Source: Cloeon dipterum | Lineage: Eukaryota > Arthropoda > Insecta > Ephemeroptera > Baetidae | Assembly (NCBI RefSeq): GCF_949628265.1 | Contig: NC_088787.1 | Coordinates: forward strand, 33,840,844 to 33,904,843 | DNA: 64,000 bases | Direction of reading: 5' to 3' | In this document: one piece after another, positions 12,819 to 23,558 of the stretch | How positions within the stretch are numbered: the first letter of the stretch is position 1 | Layout of the letters: each line of letters begins with the position of its first letter | Position numbers and translations under genes: made by a program | The notes under the pieces: model-generated | What the model was told of the DNA's origin: nothing | The model's input: the letters and a program-made list of their open reading frames with translations, nothing else | Databases searched by the model: none

Positions 12819-13112
12819 GTTGAGTATTGGTGAAGCTCTGACACACTGCACGTTTGGGAATTCTACCACGGAAGCGTCGTCTCTTTTCCGGTTAGAGTTT
12901 CCGGCCAGTCGGGAAACGAAGCCAAGGCTATTTTTCCCAAGCCAAACTTATTTTCCATCAATACAGAATGATCGATCGATGAAAATGATTTTGGAAATGC
13001 GTTCAAGAATAATTTATGCCTTTTAATAAAATTTAATAAGGCGCACAACGACCCGGAGTTCCTGATCGATTTGTTTAATCTACATCCGTTATCTTTTATT
13101 TGGAAATACACC
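12819..13112. promoter_or_regulatory. bidirectional upstream region, Kazal-like gene / gustatory receptor
   Basis: The start codons of the Kazal-like gene (12818, minus) and the gustatory receptor (13113, plus) are 294 bp apart and the genes point away from each other. Both promoters and 5' UTRs must fit here unless either gene has upstream noncoding exons. No TATA box or initiator is obvious enough to place. Confidence 0.5.
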
Positions 13113-14616
13113 ATGGCGTGGACAAGACCCGTTCGATATCTCGTCTTTTGTTTAGTGGCCTGCGGAATTTGTCCGCCAAAAGCCTGTTTCGGCCGCCTGC
13201 CCAGATGGATCGACCATCTCAATTTGCTGATCAGATTCTTTATTGTTGCCTTGTACATTGCGTTAGAGATTTCCTCACCAACTGGCATCAAAGATTTTTC
13301 CACTTCAAAAACCATTCAGGCAAAATTAAATTATTATTTATTTGAATTTAGATAACCAGATCGTCTCGCAGGCTGCCCTTCACCTGACTCGCATCTCTCT
13401 TGTCGCTCATCAGGTTTTGGCTTGGCTGCAGTCAAGGAATTTCGGTCGGTTTGTCTCAGAAGTCTTGCCACGAGTAAAGCTGAATTCAATTTTGCGGATC
13501 ATTCCGTCAATTTTGTATCTTGGCTTGCTACCATTCAAACTGTTCATCGGCAGAAACCCCTTCGCGTCCTTGAAAAACACCCCGCTTCTTTTCAGCTACA
13601 TTTCCCTGAGCGGTTGCGTCGCCGCAATTGCCCTAGCAACTGCAGTCGTCGAATTCTGTCATCAAGAGGTACCTCGCATTATTAAATAAAAAATAAAATT
13701 TCAGTGGGTTAAGAGGGAAAGTTTAAAAAGACCCGAAATTACTTTTTCCTAGTATATGGATTTTAAACTTGACTAATGCACATTTAAAAGTCATTGAGTT
13801 TGATGCAAAACAATTTCATTTTTAACTATGTAGTGATGAAAAATCAACGGCCTCAATTAATTATTTAGTTGCAGCTGTTGAATGGCAAACTTGAGCAACA
13901 GACGCTGGAGAAGTCGATGGATCTGGAGTTCATCCTCGCGAGGGTTGCAAAGAAAGGGGTGGAATTGAGCGCTCTGATCGAGTCTTCAAATCGCGGACTT
14001 GGTCCTCTGGTGGCGATCACGGTGCTCACCCTTTGCATGCGACTGTCGTTCACAACTTACTGCACTTACTATTTGTTTTCACTGATTGTCAGCCGCGGAC
14101 TTGAGGACATCAGCATCGGCACGCTGTTTTCCCTGATCCCTAGGTCGCTGCTGAAGGTTGCAATTTTGGTTACTTTTGCAAATGCTGGACAACGGTTGAA
14201 CAATGAGGTAATGCTACTTTTTTGGGGATGAAAAAACTTATTTAAGAATTTTGAACTGAAGGCAGCAAAAACATCACATTTACTTGATCTAATTTCTGTG
14301 TCCAACCGGCTTTTCCCATCAATCATTTGCTTCCAGGTTGTATTAATTAATAGGCATAATTGTGATTTTAATCTAATTCACTTAATAGATCGCGAAGTGC
14401 AGGAGTGTGTTTGACAAGTCAAAAATATCAATATCAGGCTGGGGGCTCATGAATGTTGACCACACCCTGCTAATTACGGTATAAAGTGTTTAACTCACTC
14501 ACATCATGGTTTTTATTTTTCCATTTTAGATGTTCAACATCATATTCGGAACGGTAATGGTACTGGTTCAACTCCAAGTCAGTGAAACTGTGAGCTCAAA
14601 TAGCCCTGAGGTTTGA
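13113..14616 (+). CDS. gustatory receptor (insect 7TM chemoreceptor)
   Basis: Six exons give a 362-residue protein: 13113-13319, 13372-13668, 13875-14207, 14262-14336, 14389-14478 and 14530-14616 (TGA). All junctions are phase 0. Introns are 52, 206, 54, 52 and 51 bp. The first intron appears to be GC-AG (CAG|gcaaaa ... ctcgcag|GCT); a GT-AG alternative that keeps frame was not found. The product is rich in hydrophobic helices. The C-terminal end has the gustatory receptor signature layout: GWGLMNVDHTLL followed by FNIIFGTVMVLVQLQ, which stands where most members have TYhhhhhQF. The length is usual for the family. These receptors are ligand-gated cation channels with inverted topology in chemosensory neurons. 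The ligand cannot be predicted. The Met at 13113 is the first in frame with the hydrophobic N-terminus. A broken copy of exons 4-6 follows at 15040-15735. Confidence 0.82.
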
Positions 14617-15039
14617 TTCAAGTTTAACGAAAAACTGGCATGAATATTTTTTAGTGAATTTTTAGATTTTTAAATTATGGTGTTTAGGAAAAAATCTGTC
14701 TTGAACATTTTTTCACAAGCTTTAAAATGTCTGGTGTTATTTTGGTATGTCTCTTTCCCACCCAACTTCGTTTCAGCAGAAGCATCTGGCGAAGCCTACG
14801 ATAATTAAAAATGCTTTGAAGTATCAAATACTGCGGAATATATGTAACACCGTTCCCCAGCAAGAATTTCAACAGTACTATGTTCACTGACTATACATAA
14901 ATAATATGTGTTGAAATGTGAATTCTTTTATTTTTTAAATTTTAAAACAGTTTTACTAAAACCTATTAATTGTGAAAATTAACTATAGATTTTACTTTAG
15001 AATATTCTTGAAATTGCCAAAACTTTTTATTCGCAATTA
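14617..15039 (+). other. 3' flank of the gustatory receptor
   Basis: Holds the 3' UTR and spacer. A block at about 14745-14885 (around CAGCAGAAGCATCTGGC) recurs at about 15605-15735 behind the broken copy, so the duplicated unit included the 3' flank. No clear canonical polyadenylation signal was found. Confidence 0.6.
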
Positions 15040-15735
15040 GCAAAATTGTACTTGAATTGGAGCATGTGTCTGGACTCTGGAGAACAATTGAAAAACGAGA
15101 TAATATAAAATTATTTTATACGTTTATAAAATTGAAGGCAGCAAAAACGTCACAATTACTTGACCTAATTTCAGTGTCTGACCGGCTCTTTCCATCTATC
15201 ATTTTTGCTACCTGGCTGTGTTCAATAAGTATAATTTGATTTTAGCCTAATGCGCTAAAAGATTGTAAAGTGCAGGAGTGCATTTGACAAGACAAAATTA
15301 TCAATATCTCGCTGGGGGCCCATGAACGTTGATCACACTTTGCTGAAAATGGCGAAGAATTTTCCTTTTTGTTAATTGACCTCGCAATTTCTATTTCATA
15401 TTTTTAACATCGTGTTGGGAACGGTTATGGCACTGGTTCAATTTTAAGTCAGTGAAACAGTTAGCTCAAAATACTGATTTAATTGTATTTCAAATCGTTT
15501 TAAATGCTCATCTTTGGGGTCATAACTGATGGATAAAAAATCTGACCTAAAACCTAAAACACGAGTGCTTGTAACTTAACATTGTCCACTGATCCCATTG
15601 CACGTGTCTTTCCCGCCCAGCTGCGCTTGAGCAGAAGCATCTGGCGTGCTCCGTGGGAGTTAAATCTCCTTTGTAGTTTCACTTACTAGAATATTGGTGG
15701 CGCCGTTGCCCAGCGAGAATTTCAATTCACTGTCA
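15040..15735 (+). pseudogene. gustatory receptor pseudogene (tandem 3' fragment)
   Basis: A diverged tandem copy of the end of exon 3, exons 4-6 and the 3' flank of the 13113-14616 receptor, offset by about 875 bp. Exon 4 copy begins at 15138 (AAKTSQLLDLISVSDRLFPS) and exon 5 copy at 15262 (CRSAFDKTKLSISRWG). Exon 6 copy lies near 15400-15447 (FNIVLGTVMALVQF). The original donors and the last acceptor are destroyed: CAG|gttgta became CTGgctgtg, ACG|gtataa became GCGaagaat, and the acceptor before exon 6 lost its AG. A CAA codon has become TAA at 15445-15447. No copy of the first exons was found. It is a nonfunctional fragment. Confidence 0.85.
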
Positions 15736-15760
15736 AATTTGATGTCTGTCGGCAATACAT

Positions 15761-18700
15761 TATATTTTTTAATTGTCAATTATAACGTGATCGATTTCAT
15801 TTTAATATTGAATTGCAAAACACACGCCATTGAAAGAATGTGTGACTGTTATCCACACTTGTTTGATTGTCCATAATTTAATTATACTTTTTTTCTAAAT
15901 GAATCATTAATGAAAATGTTTAAGATCGCAATAAATGATATTCATGCTATATAATTATATTAATATGATGTAAAATCGTAAAAGATGATTTTAAATTTTT
16001 CTAAATCATATGCATTGATGGTAAAAATACAATTTAATGTTCAATTTAGTTTGTGTGTGCAAAACGAGTCATTAAATATGTACGTTTACTTATTTTTGTT
16101 TAGCGTGTTGATGCAGTTTCTGCTTGTCATATTTATATATGTTGACTTTTCATGATAATCTTTGACTGTAATTATTATTTTCGTGAACAATAAACATTAT
16201 CGAAAATGCAAAAAATATGAAATTCACATTTAGGATAAAGTTAGATAAAATATACAAGCAACCAAGTCACTGAAATGCTGGCAAATAAAAAAGATAGTCG
16301 GGCCGTACAGGGCCAGTGCTAGACTCAACCACTCACCCGTTAATTTTATTGCCTAAGGTGATAGCCGAAAACAAATTGATATTGGTGGTCAATCACCTTC
16401 AAAATATTTGAAATTTCTGCCAAAAATCTAACCCAGGCGCATTTATTAGCCACGCAACTACACAGATCTGTTTTTTAGCAGCAATATTTTCAGAAAAATA
16501 CGTGATGTATTTACAAAAAAAATCATTGTTCTTTTATATTTTAATACGGAAGAGGAAGTTTCGGCTTTTAACCGGGGCGCTTTTCTTCAGTTCCAGTTAG
16601 AGAATACCACTTTTTGAAGATATTATATATTATATCATGGAATTTAAGAGTTTACCAGGTGAGGAAGCGAGTAATGAAAGCTTTTTCTCTTACGATAAAC
16701 AATGCACTGAAGAAAGTGAACGCCGCCGACCATAAAACCAGCCTCTACCAGAAAAATATTCGGCAAGAAATAAATAAATACAACACTTTATACGAGGGAA
16801 GACATCGCAATAAACAGAAGCTCTTGGTTGTCCGGTTCACTGCGCTGCGTGCGTGTATGTGCTGAGTAAGTGCAAAAAACGGCGAATCGGTGATATTTCT
16901 ATTAAACGCGCGCAGCCAAGTGAACAGATTTATTGCCTCAACTGCCCCTTTTCCGAGCAAAAGCAGCGCCGGCCCAGATTAATTTATTGCTGACTGAAGA
17001 GGTGTTTCTGTACTTTTTATTTATTCGCTCCTCGCGCTTGCTATCAGCCGAGTGCACTTATTGCATTTGTGTTTTTTTTTGCGCCGGCGACTCTCTCGTT
17101 TCCTGGCGATGCCTTTTTTCGCTCTCGCCCGCTGCGCATCCAGTTCAACGTTCTATTATTTTATTACTAGCACAGGCGCACCATCCGTCAGAAAGTAATG
17201 GACTCGGGCACTATAACTGAACATAAACTATAACTTAGCAAAATGAGTTTGGAGAACAATGACCAGCACGTCTGTTTGGAAATAGAATCAATAATTTCAT
17301 CATTTTGTATGTTCTCTTTCGACTTCGTATTTTCCTGGGGAAATTTATTTTATGATGCAATACACAATTTTATTAATTCTCAGGAAAATTGAAAACAGAA
17401 TTGTTTCATCTTCATTTCGAAATTTTTAAATTTATGTAATTGGGACAGTGGTAATCTAGTTAAGCATTTTATTTTGTAACGAGAGTGGCTGTGGGAAAGA
17501 GCGACTTGAGGATGAGCCAGCTCGACCTTTGACCCCGTGCACACATTTCACCGGCTGTCATTTCTCTTATTAACTCACTAACTCGCCAGATGATGGGGAG
17601 CCTCGAAATGCACTTCCTCTCTTGCAGACGAGCGTGTGAGTCATTTCAATATGTATGCTTGTGGCCCTTGCTACAAAATAATTGTGTATAGGTCACACAA
17701 AACTATTTATTTGCAAAACATTCAAAATCAAAATTCATTTGGATCATTTGGTATATTTACTTTGTGATCTATATTGTTTTAATTATTTGATTTGCTTCCT
17801 AAAAATAATTCTACATTAAAGGTTTTAGCATTTCTGTTACACAATTTTGTAATCGTGCTTGTACTATGATTCAAATATGAATGTGAGCTACACCGTTTGA
17901 TGTAACTATACCAGCGGGGACCAGATTCGTGCGACGCGTAGATATGGTGTCTGGTGGAGTATGGCGCGAAAAAACGGTCACGTGAAAATGCGCGAAAAGA
18001 AGCAAGTTTTGGTTAATATTGTGACGTGTAATTTGCATTACTTGTACTTAATTGTGTCTTTTGGATCGTAAAAACAGACTCGTACGAGAATCCAAAGAGA
18101 GCTTTTTGCTTCCCATATTCAGACGTCATCTTGGATCTGCGCAGTGCAAACCAATTTTATCGCACTTCTGACCCTGCTGAACTATACCAACAAATTTCAA
18201 ATGGTCACTGTCACCCAGGAAAAGTGAAATTGTGTTCAAAATGCATATTAAAAGTTCATCTCATTCTCCTCTAATAATAATAGCGCCATACTACATATTT
18301 TTCATCTCAAAGTTTGTTTTAGGATGATCGATATAGGATGGGATAAAACTTACTCCAACTTTTTAATTAAGTAAGATCAAGAACTTTCACAGAACATATT
18401 AACAGCAGAGATGCAACAACTAATTGGTGCAGCTTAATTGCGTAGAACAGCACAGTTTCCAATTTGCAAAACAAGGATACTTACTCAGAGAAACGATAAT
18501 TAAAACCTCGTTAAAACTGTGCGTTTGCTGCTTCTGGAAATGCCAAATAGCCATAAAATTAATTCATTGCCAATTAGAGAAGACTGACGAAACTCTAATT
18601 CGAGAGGCAAATTAATGGAAATGCAAGAGAAAGGAAAACGATTATGTCTTATCACCGAGCATTACAAAGTACACCTGCTGCTGAAAACATTTTGCACTTT

Positions 18701-21700
18701 AGAAATCATCCTTGAGCCGAAAAATCGTGAGTCCATAAAATCCAATGGCACGAACATTCGCTATTTTCTTGGCAGATTCTCCCATTTTCGCCTCTTTTGT
18801 TCTTTTGTTTGGTTAGCGCCCATTAATTCTATTGATTGTCAACGCAGTCACGTGTACTTGAGGGAATTTTTATTTTCTAGCCTAGCTCCGCGGCGTCCAA
18901 GCCATAATGTGCCATATTGGCTGCTTTCAACACTATAGAGACAAGAAACTGATATTTCCCATTTTTAGAACATTAGGGCAGCGTAAACATAACGTACTAC
19001 GTAGAAATGACCCATGTAAGTTTGATAATTTCAAAGCATACTCTCGATTTAAAAATAATTGTATAAAAATATAAAGGGATTTATATAGTTTTAATGAAAA
19101 TTTAAATAATTATTCCAATTTCTATAAATTAATATAAAGGTGAAAAGTTTCAGAAAATTTTAAATTTTTAGTTATTTCAGCTATTCTACGTTTGTAGTTA
19201 ATGTTAATTTTTATAGGCTTAAGCATTATAAAATTTATAATAATAATGTTAGTGATTGACTACAGTCACTACAAATAAATAAGGGGGTTTAGAAAGGTAG
19301 AGGGATCACTTCTTAAACCCTTCAGCTTGTCAGGGAAAACTGAGACGAGCCTAGGTTTTGCAATTTTGATTGGATTATCCGATGTTTAACGTTGACAATG
19401 TATATGCAAACGTAAACTAAAAAAGTCGGGAAATTCGTGTTTTATAGAGCTTTAATTTAATAGGAATTCTATGAAAATTAAAAATAGCACCTTTCTGATA
19501 TTTTCACTGAAGTTCACGACTTTTAAACGTATTTTTAAAGTTCCAAAATCCTGCATGACCTTATTTCCAAATTATAGTTAGACACTAAAATTAACAGTTT
19601 GACCTTGACCAACGAATCGAATTTGGCAATAGTTCAATTGTGCTTGGCGAGAGAAATCTAAATCACAATTTATTACTGAAATTGTATCAAGGGGCAAATT
19701 AAATGCTGAGCTCTGACAGTTAAAAAAATTGTCCTGTTAAACCAAAAAAAAATAACGTTTTGTCGAAAAATCTTTAAGACAGAATATGCTAGCAGAGACT
19801 GATTTCTATTACTTTGAGTTTGCTTGACATCATGCAAATTTGTGAGACATTTCGTCACTGAGTATTAATCTTTTGAGAATAATGAACATGACAGTTTTAA
19901 GCTTTCCGTTCACGTGGAAGAGTAATTAATTATCGATAGTGATCATCGCGAAAGTACTTTCGTTTTGCCGATCATGTATAATATGTACAATGTGCAACAT
20001 TCACGCGAAGAGAGCAAGAAGTACAAGGAAGCGGCGTGTCAATAAAATGAAAATGAGCTGCTGATTGGTTCCCAAGGCTGTGTTGTGTGAGAAACCGGAG
20101 GTGTTGGTGCTCGCGATTTGTTTTGTTTCGCTCGCTGGCGCACACGAGACGGATTTTCATATTAGTGCGAAGAGCCGCAGTGCGGCCCACGGGAACGATT
20201 TCTGAGGCACTACAAACACGCAATAAAAAACAGCTTCACTCTAGAGCGGGTTTAGATCGGCAGAGGCGATTTTCCTTTTGCGAGAGCACCACACAAAAGC
20301 GTCACACACGCATCATTCATTCGACGTGCAGTTGGTGCGATAAGCGCCGCTTTTGTGTTTGCTGCGCAGATAAATTGCGACGATGGGCGTCCGACGAAGA
20401 ATGGAAAATACATATAAAATTATAATAGGCCGACCATTATTTTATCTGACGTGCGTAAAAAATCGAATCGCCTCTCTCATCTCTCCGTGCCACATTTTTC
20501 GCCGCGTGGCATAACAAATAATACTCGTGAAAATAAAGCGCCGAAAACTACTTTTTTATTGTATTCTTATATATACTTAGCTCAGGTTAAGTGATAGGCT
20601 TTTGAAACTCCAAAAGCAGTGTTTAAGGCTGCCTTTTGTTAACATATTGACCTCTTTTGGTTGAAAAGACTCATATTGAGCCCACATTTTTTGCATCATG
20701 TTGAACAAACTTTAATAAAATAAATTTTATTAAACAAACTAAAAAATAAGAGATAAATTTCCCTCCGCGTTCTCATTCTGGACATTATAAGCACTCTACT
20801 GGACATTAGCTGGCTTGACCCCTCCTGCTATTCAGTAGCAGTATTTTACATTCTTCAATGCATTCGGCAGAAGTGACTGTAAATTTGATTCTAAAATCAA
20901 TTGCTGTTGAAAACGATTAAATGCACTCATTGCTGACACTGGGCACAATAAAATAAAGGAGCAACGAAGCAATGGAATAATATAAAACCCAACCATTCAC
21001 CCTTCACGCGAAAAAAATCCCGCCTTACTAAAATATACACACAGGATCAAAATTTAATGCTTTACATCAATTTTCACGTGTGCATGAAATTATTAATATA
21101 CATTCTGTAGCGAAGGACCCAAACAAAGTGATTTAGTATAGCGAAAGGGTCATGAATTTATTTTCACTTTTTGTGTCTCCAAAAATATTTAATTAATTTA
21201 CATGCTTTAATTTTTAAATGTCACTAGATCCAAATTGCCAAGTTAAATTATTATTTAATCAATCTTTCTCCAAGGACTATTTAAAGAAAAAGTTTTTTTA
21301 AATTTTCATGAATCTGAAAAATGCGTCAAATGTCTTTTTTGGACTGGGCTCCCATGCGCCATGTTATTGTACTGGAGTTTTAGGGGGTCACCCATCTCGA
21401 AAGAAATGAACAAATAATTAATATTTTGAGAAAGTAATAAAAATTCTAGAAAATACCAAATGAGAATTAAATTGCAGCAATTATTCGGCCTCGAGAGGAG
21501 TCGGTCCAATGTGAAATGCAAATTGAGCAATGCACTATGAGTCGCAACGTGCTGCATAATTTATTAATAATAATTGAGCAACGAGTAGTGAGACCAATTA
21601 CCCACAACACGCGTAATTATAAAAAAGCAGCGCGTGCGTATAATGTTTGAAAGCAGCCGCGAGACTGTGTGTTGGACTTGTTTTTCACGCGTGGGCTGCG

Positions 21701-23342
21701 GGGCTATATCACAATAATAATCAGCCTCGTGTAGTAAATTACCTTCTCTGAGGCAAAATGAATACACTGTCCGGCGCGAAAGAGAGCCGCCGCCGCTCTT
21801 ATTATTATTTCTCGTCGTCGTCAGCAGGCTGATAATCTGCGCTGTTCATAAATATATTATTTACAAACATGGGGTGTCGATTGCAACGCAGATTATAACT
21901 CGTGGGCTTGTTTATTTGCGCAGAAACGCAACATTTTGATCAACACTCTCGCCTCCGCGCGCAAATTTCGCGCACGACTGCTGCACTAAATTAAAACTCG
22001 ACGACGACGCGGTGACGAGGGCGGCGGAGATGAACAGCCTGTGACAAAGTGTAATTGAATCTGCGAAGCCATTTCATCTCGCCGCCGGCTGCAAAAACAG
22101 TCTCCAAATGAGAAGCTTTGCTCGGCGCCCAACTTTTTGGAATTAAGCCCTCGAGTTTAAGTCGAATGTCTCTGCTCCAGCTCGTTTCACGCTGTGCGCA
22201 CAAATTGCGAGGATTCTGAAACAAAACATTTGCATAAATTCACTGGAGAAATGTCATGACGGTGAAAATATGGTAATGAGCTCTTTTTGGGAGTTCAACC
22301 CTGTATATATTTAGCATTCCTGAAATATAAAATGGAACAGATACAACAATATCCGTGGAAGTGGAAACTGGGGAATAAATAGCTGCTGCACAAGTAAAAA
22401 ATTATGAACACTTCAAAAAATCTGTAAATAAAGTGAATAATATATGAAGAAAAAATGTCCATATTATAGATATTTGTACTATACCTTTTTTAATTCATCG
22501 TTCTTTCAGTACAAGCAAATTGGAAATTTCCTCTTGCATCCTGGTAATTTTTCCCATTTTAAAATCATTTTAATTCTTAATCGGCCAAGGAAAGATTCCA
22601 TAACCTCCCGCGCGAACGGGTAAAATTGCAATATTAACATCAATTTATTCAACAAGATATTTAATTTGGAACAAAAGTCAGCAAACTATATTTTGTTAAA
22701 TGCAGTGCGTGACCATTTTTTCTTTGGGCTGTTTTTAGGGGCCTTGGCGGTGTGAGCCCTTTAGCAGTGCATAATGTACTGCTCCTAATAATTAATAAAA
22801 AAGTTAGATTAATCTATTTCCTTTCAAATTTCGTTCCTAATAAACGTTAAGCTTAATTCTGCTAATTATTCGCTACGTGCTGCAAAATAAATGGCTCATT
22901 TTGATGAATTTATCAGACTTTCTAAAATATCATTTTCCTTTTTTGTTTTGTTTTGTATACATCTTTATTTTCCTTTCTTAAAAGTAATTTAAATAGTGTT
23001 ATATATTCTGAGGAGCTTTGACAGCCAAGTAAATTCAGATTTTTCATCTACGAATTATTGTATTCATATTCAGTTTTGTCGGACCAATAGGATAGTGCCA
23101 AACAATAAACATAGGAAAATTGAATTAAATTTTGTGTTTATTTTTCAATATACAAGTGAACATACATATTTAAGTAGTGTATTTTATATTTATCCACAAT
23201 TTTACATCATTTTACTCAAAAGCACTATCCAAAGATTAGCGCTACATCCTCATCTTCGATTCAACATGAGACTTTCACTCTACTTATTTATTACACTCAT
23301 GTACACTAGACGCTGCTGGTTAATCCAACATATTATTAACGG
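15761..23342. other. gene-free stretch between the gustatory receptor pseudogene and gene B
   Basis: AT-rich spacer. GC-richer patches near 16780-17200, 20000-20500 and 21600-22200 carry overlapping open frames on several strands with no domain, signal peptide or splice support. They may be regulatory but nothing specific can be shown. An open frame of 120 codons at 22996-23358 (+) is AT-driven and overlaps the end of gene B's 3' region. Confidence 0.5.
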
Positions 23343-23352
23343 TTTATTTATT
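23343..23352 (-). terminator. candidate polyadenylation signals of gene B
   Basis: Two overlapping AATAAA hexamers on the minus strand (TTTATTTATT on plus) lie about 207 bp beyond the gene B stop codon. They are the first canonical ones and would give a short 3' UTR. In AT-rich DNA such hexamers also arise by chance. Confidence 0.45.
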
Positions 23353-23558
23353 TTATAAACGTTGTGCTCGCATGTGACTAATTTTTAATTTACAATAAAG
23401 AGGAAAAAACAATTATGACTCAGGAATCAGCTCGCACGAACCAAGCTGCTGGTGACATTGTGTGCGTTTCTTTTTTTTTAATTATGGACTAACATTAAAC
23501 ATTAAGAGGAGACAGTCCAAAAGGTTGCGGGTACATGGGGAGTGGGGGAAAGGGACGC

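Noticed and set aside
13342..13371. Exon 2 of the gustatory receptor starting at the ATG at 13342
   Set aside because: Would give a receptor without its N-terminal helix; an acceptor at 13371 with the upstream exon keeps frame and family-like length.
20087..20425. 112-codon Arg/Cys-rich open frame
   Set aside because: Overlapping open frames on the other strand, no coherent domain or splice support; more likely a GC-richer regulatory patch.
22996..23358. 120-codon open frame near the end of gene B
   Set aside because: AT-driven composition, and it overlaps the likely 3' end of gene B on the other strand.
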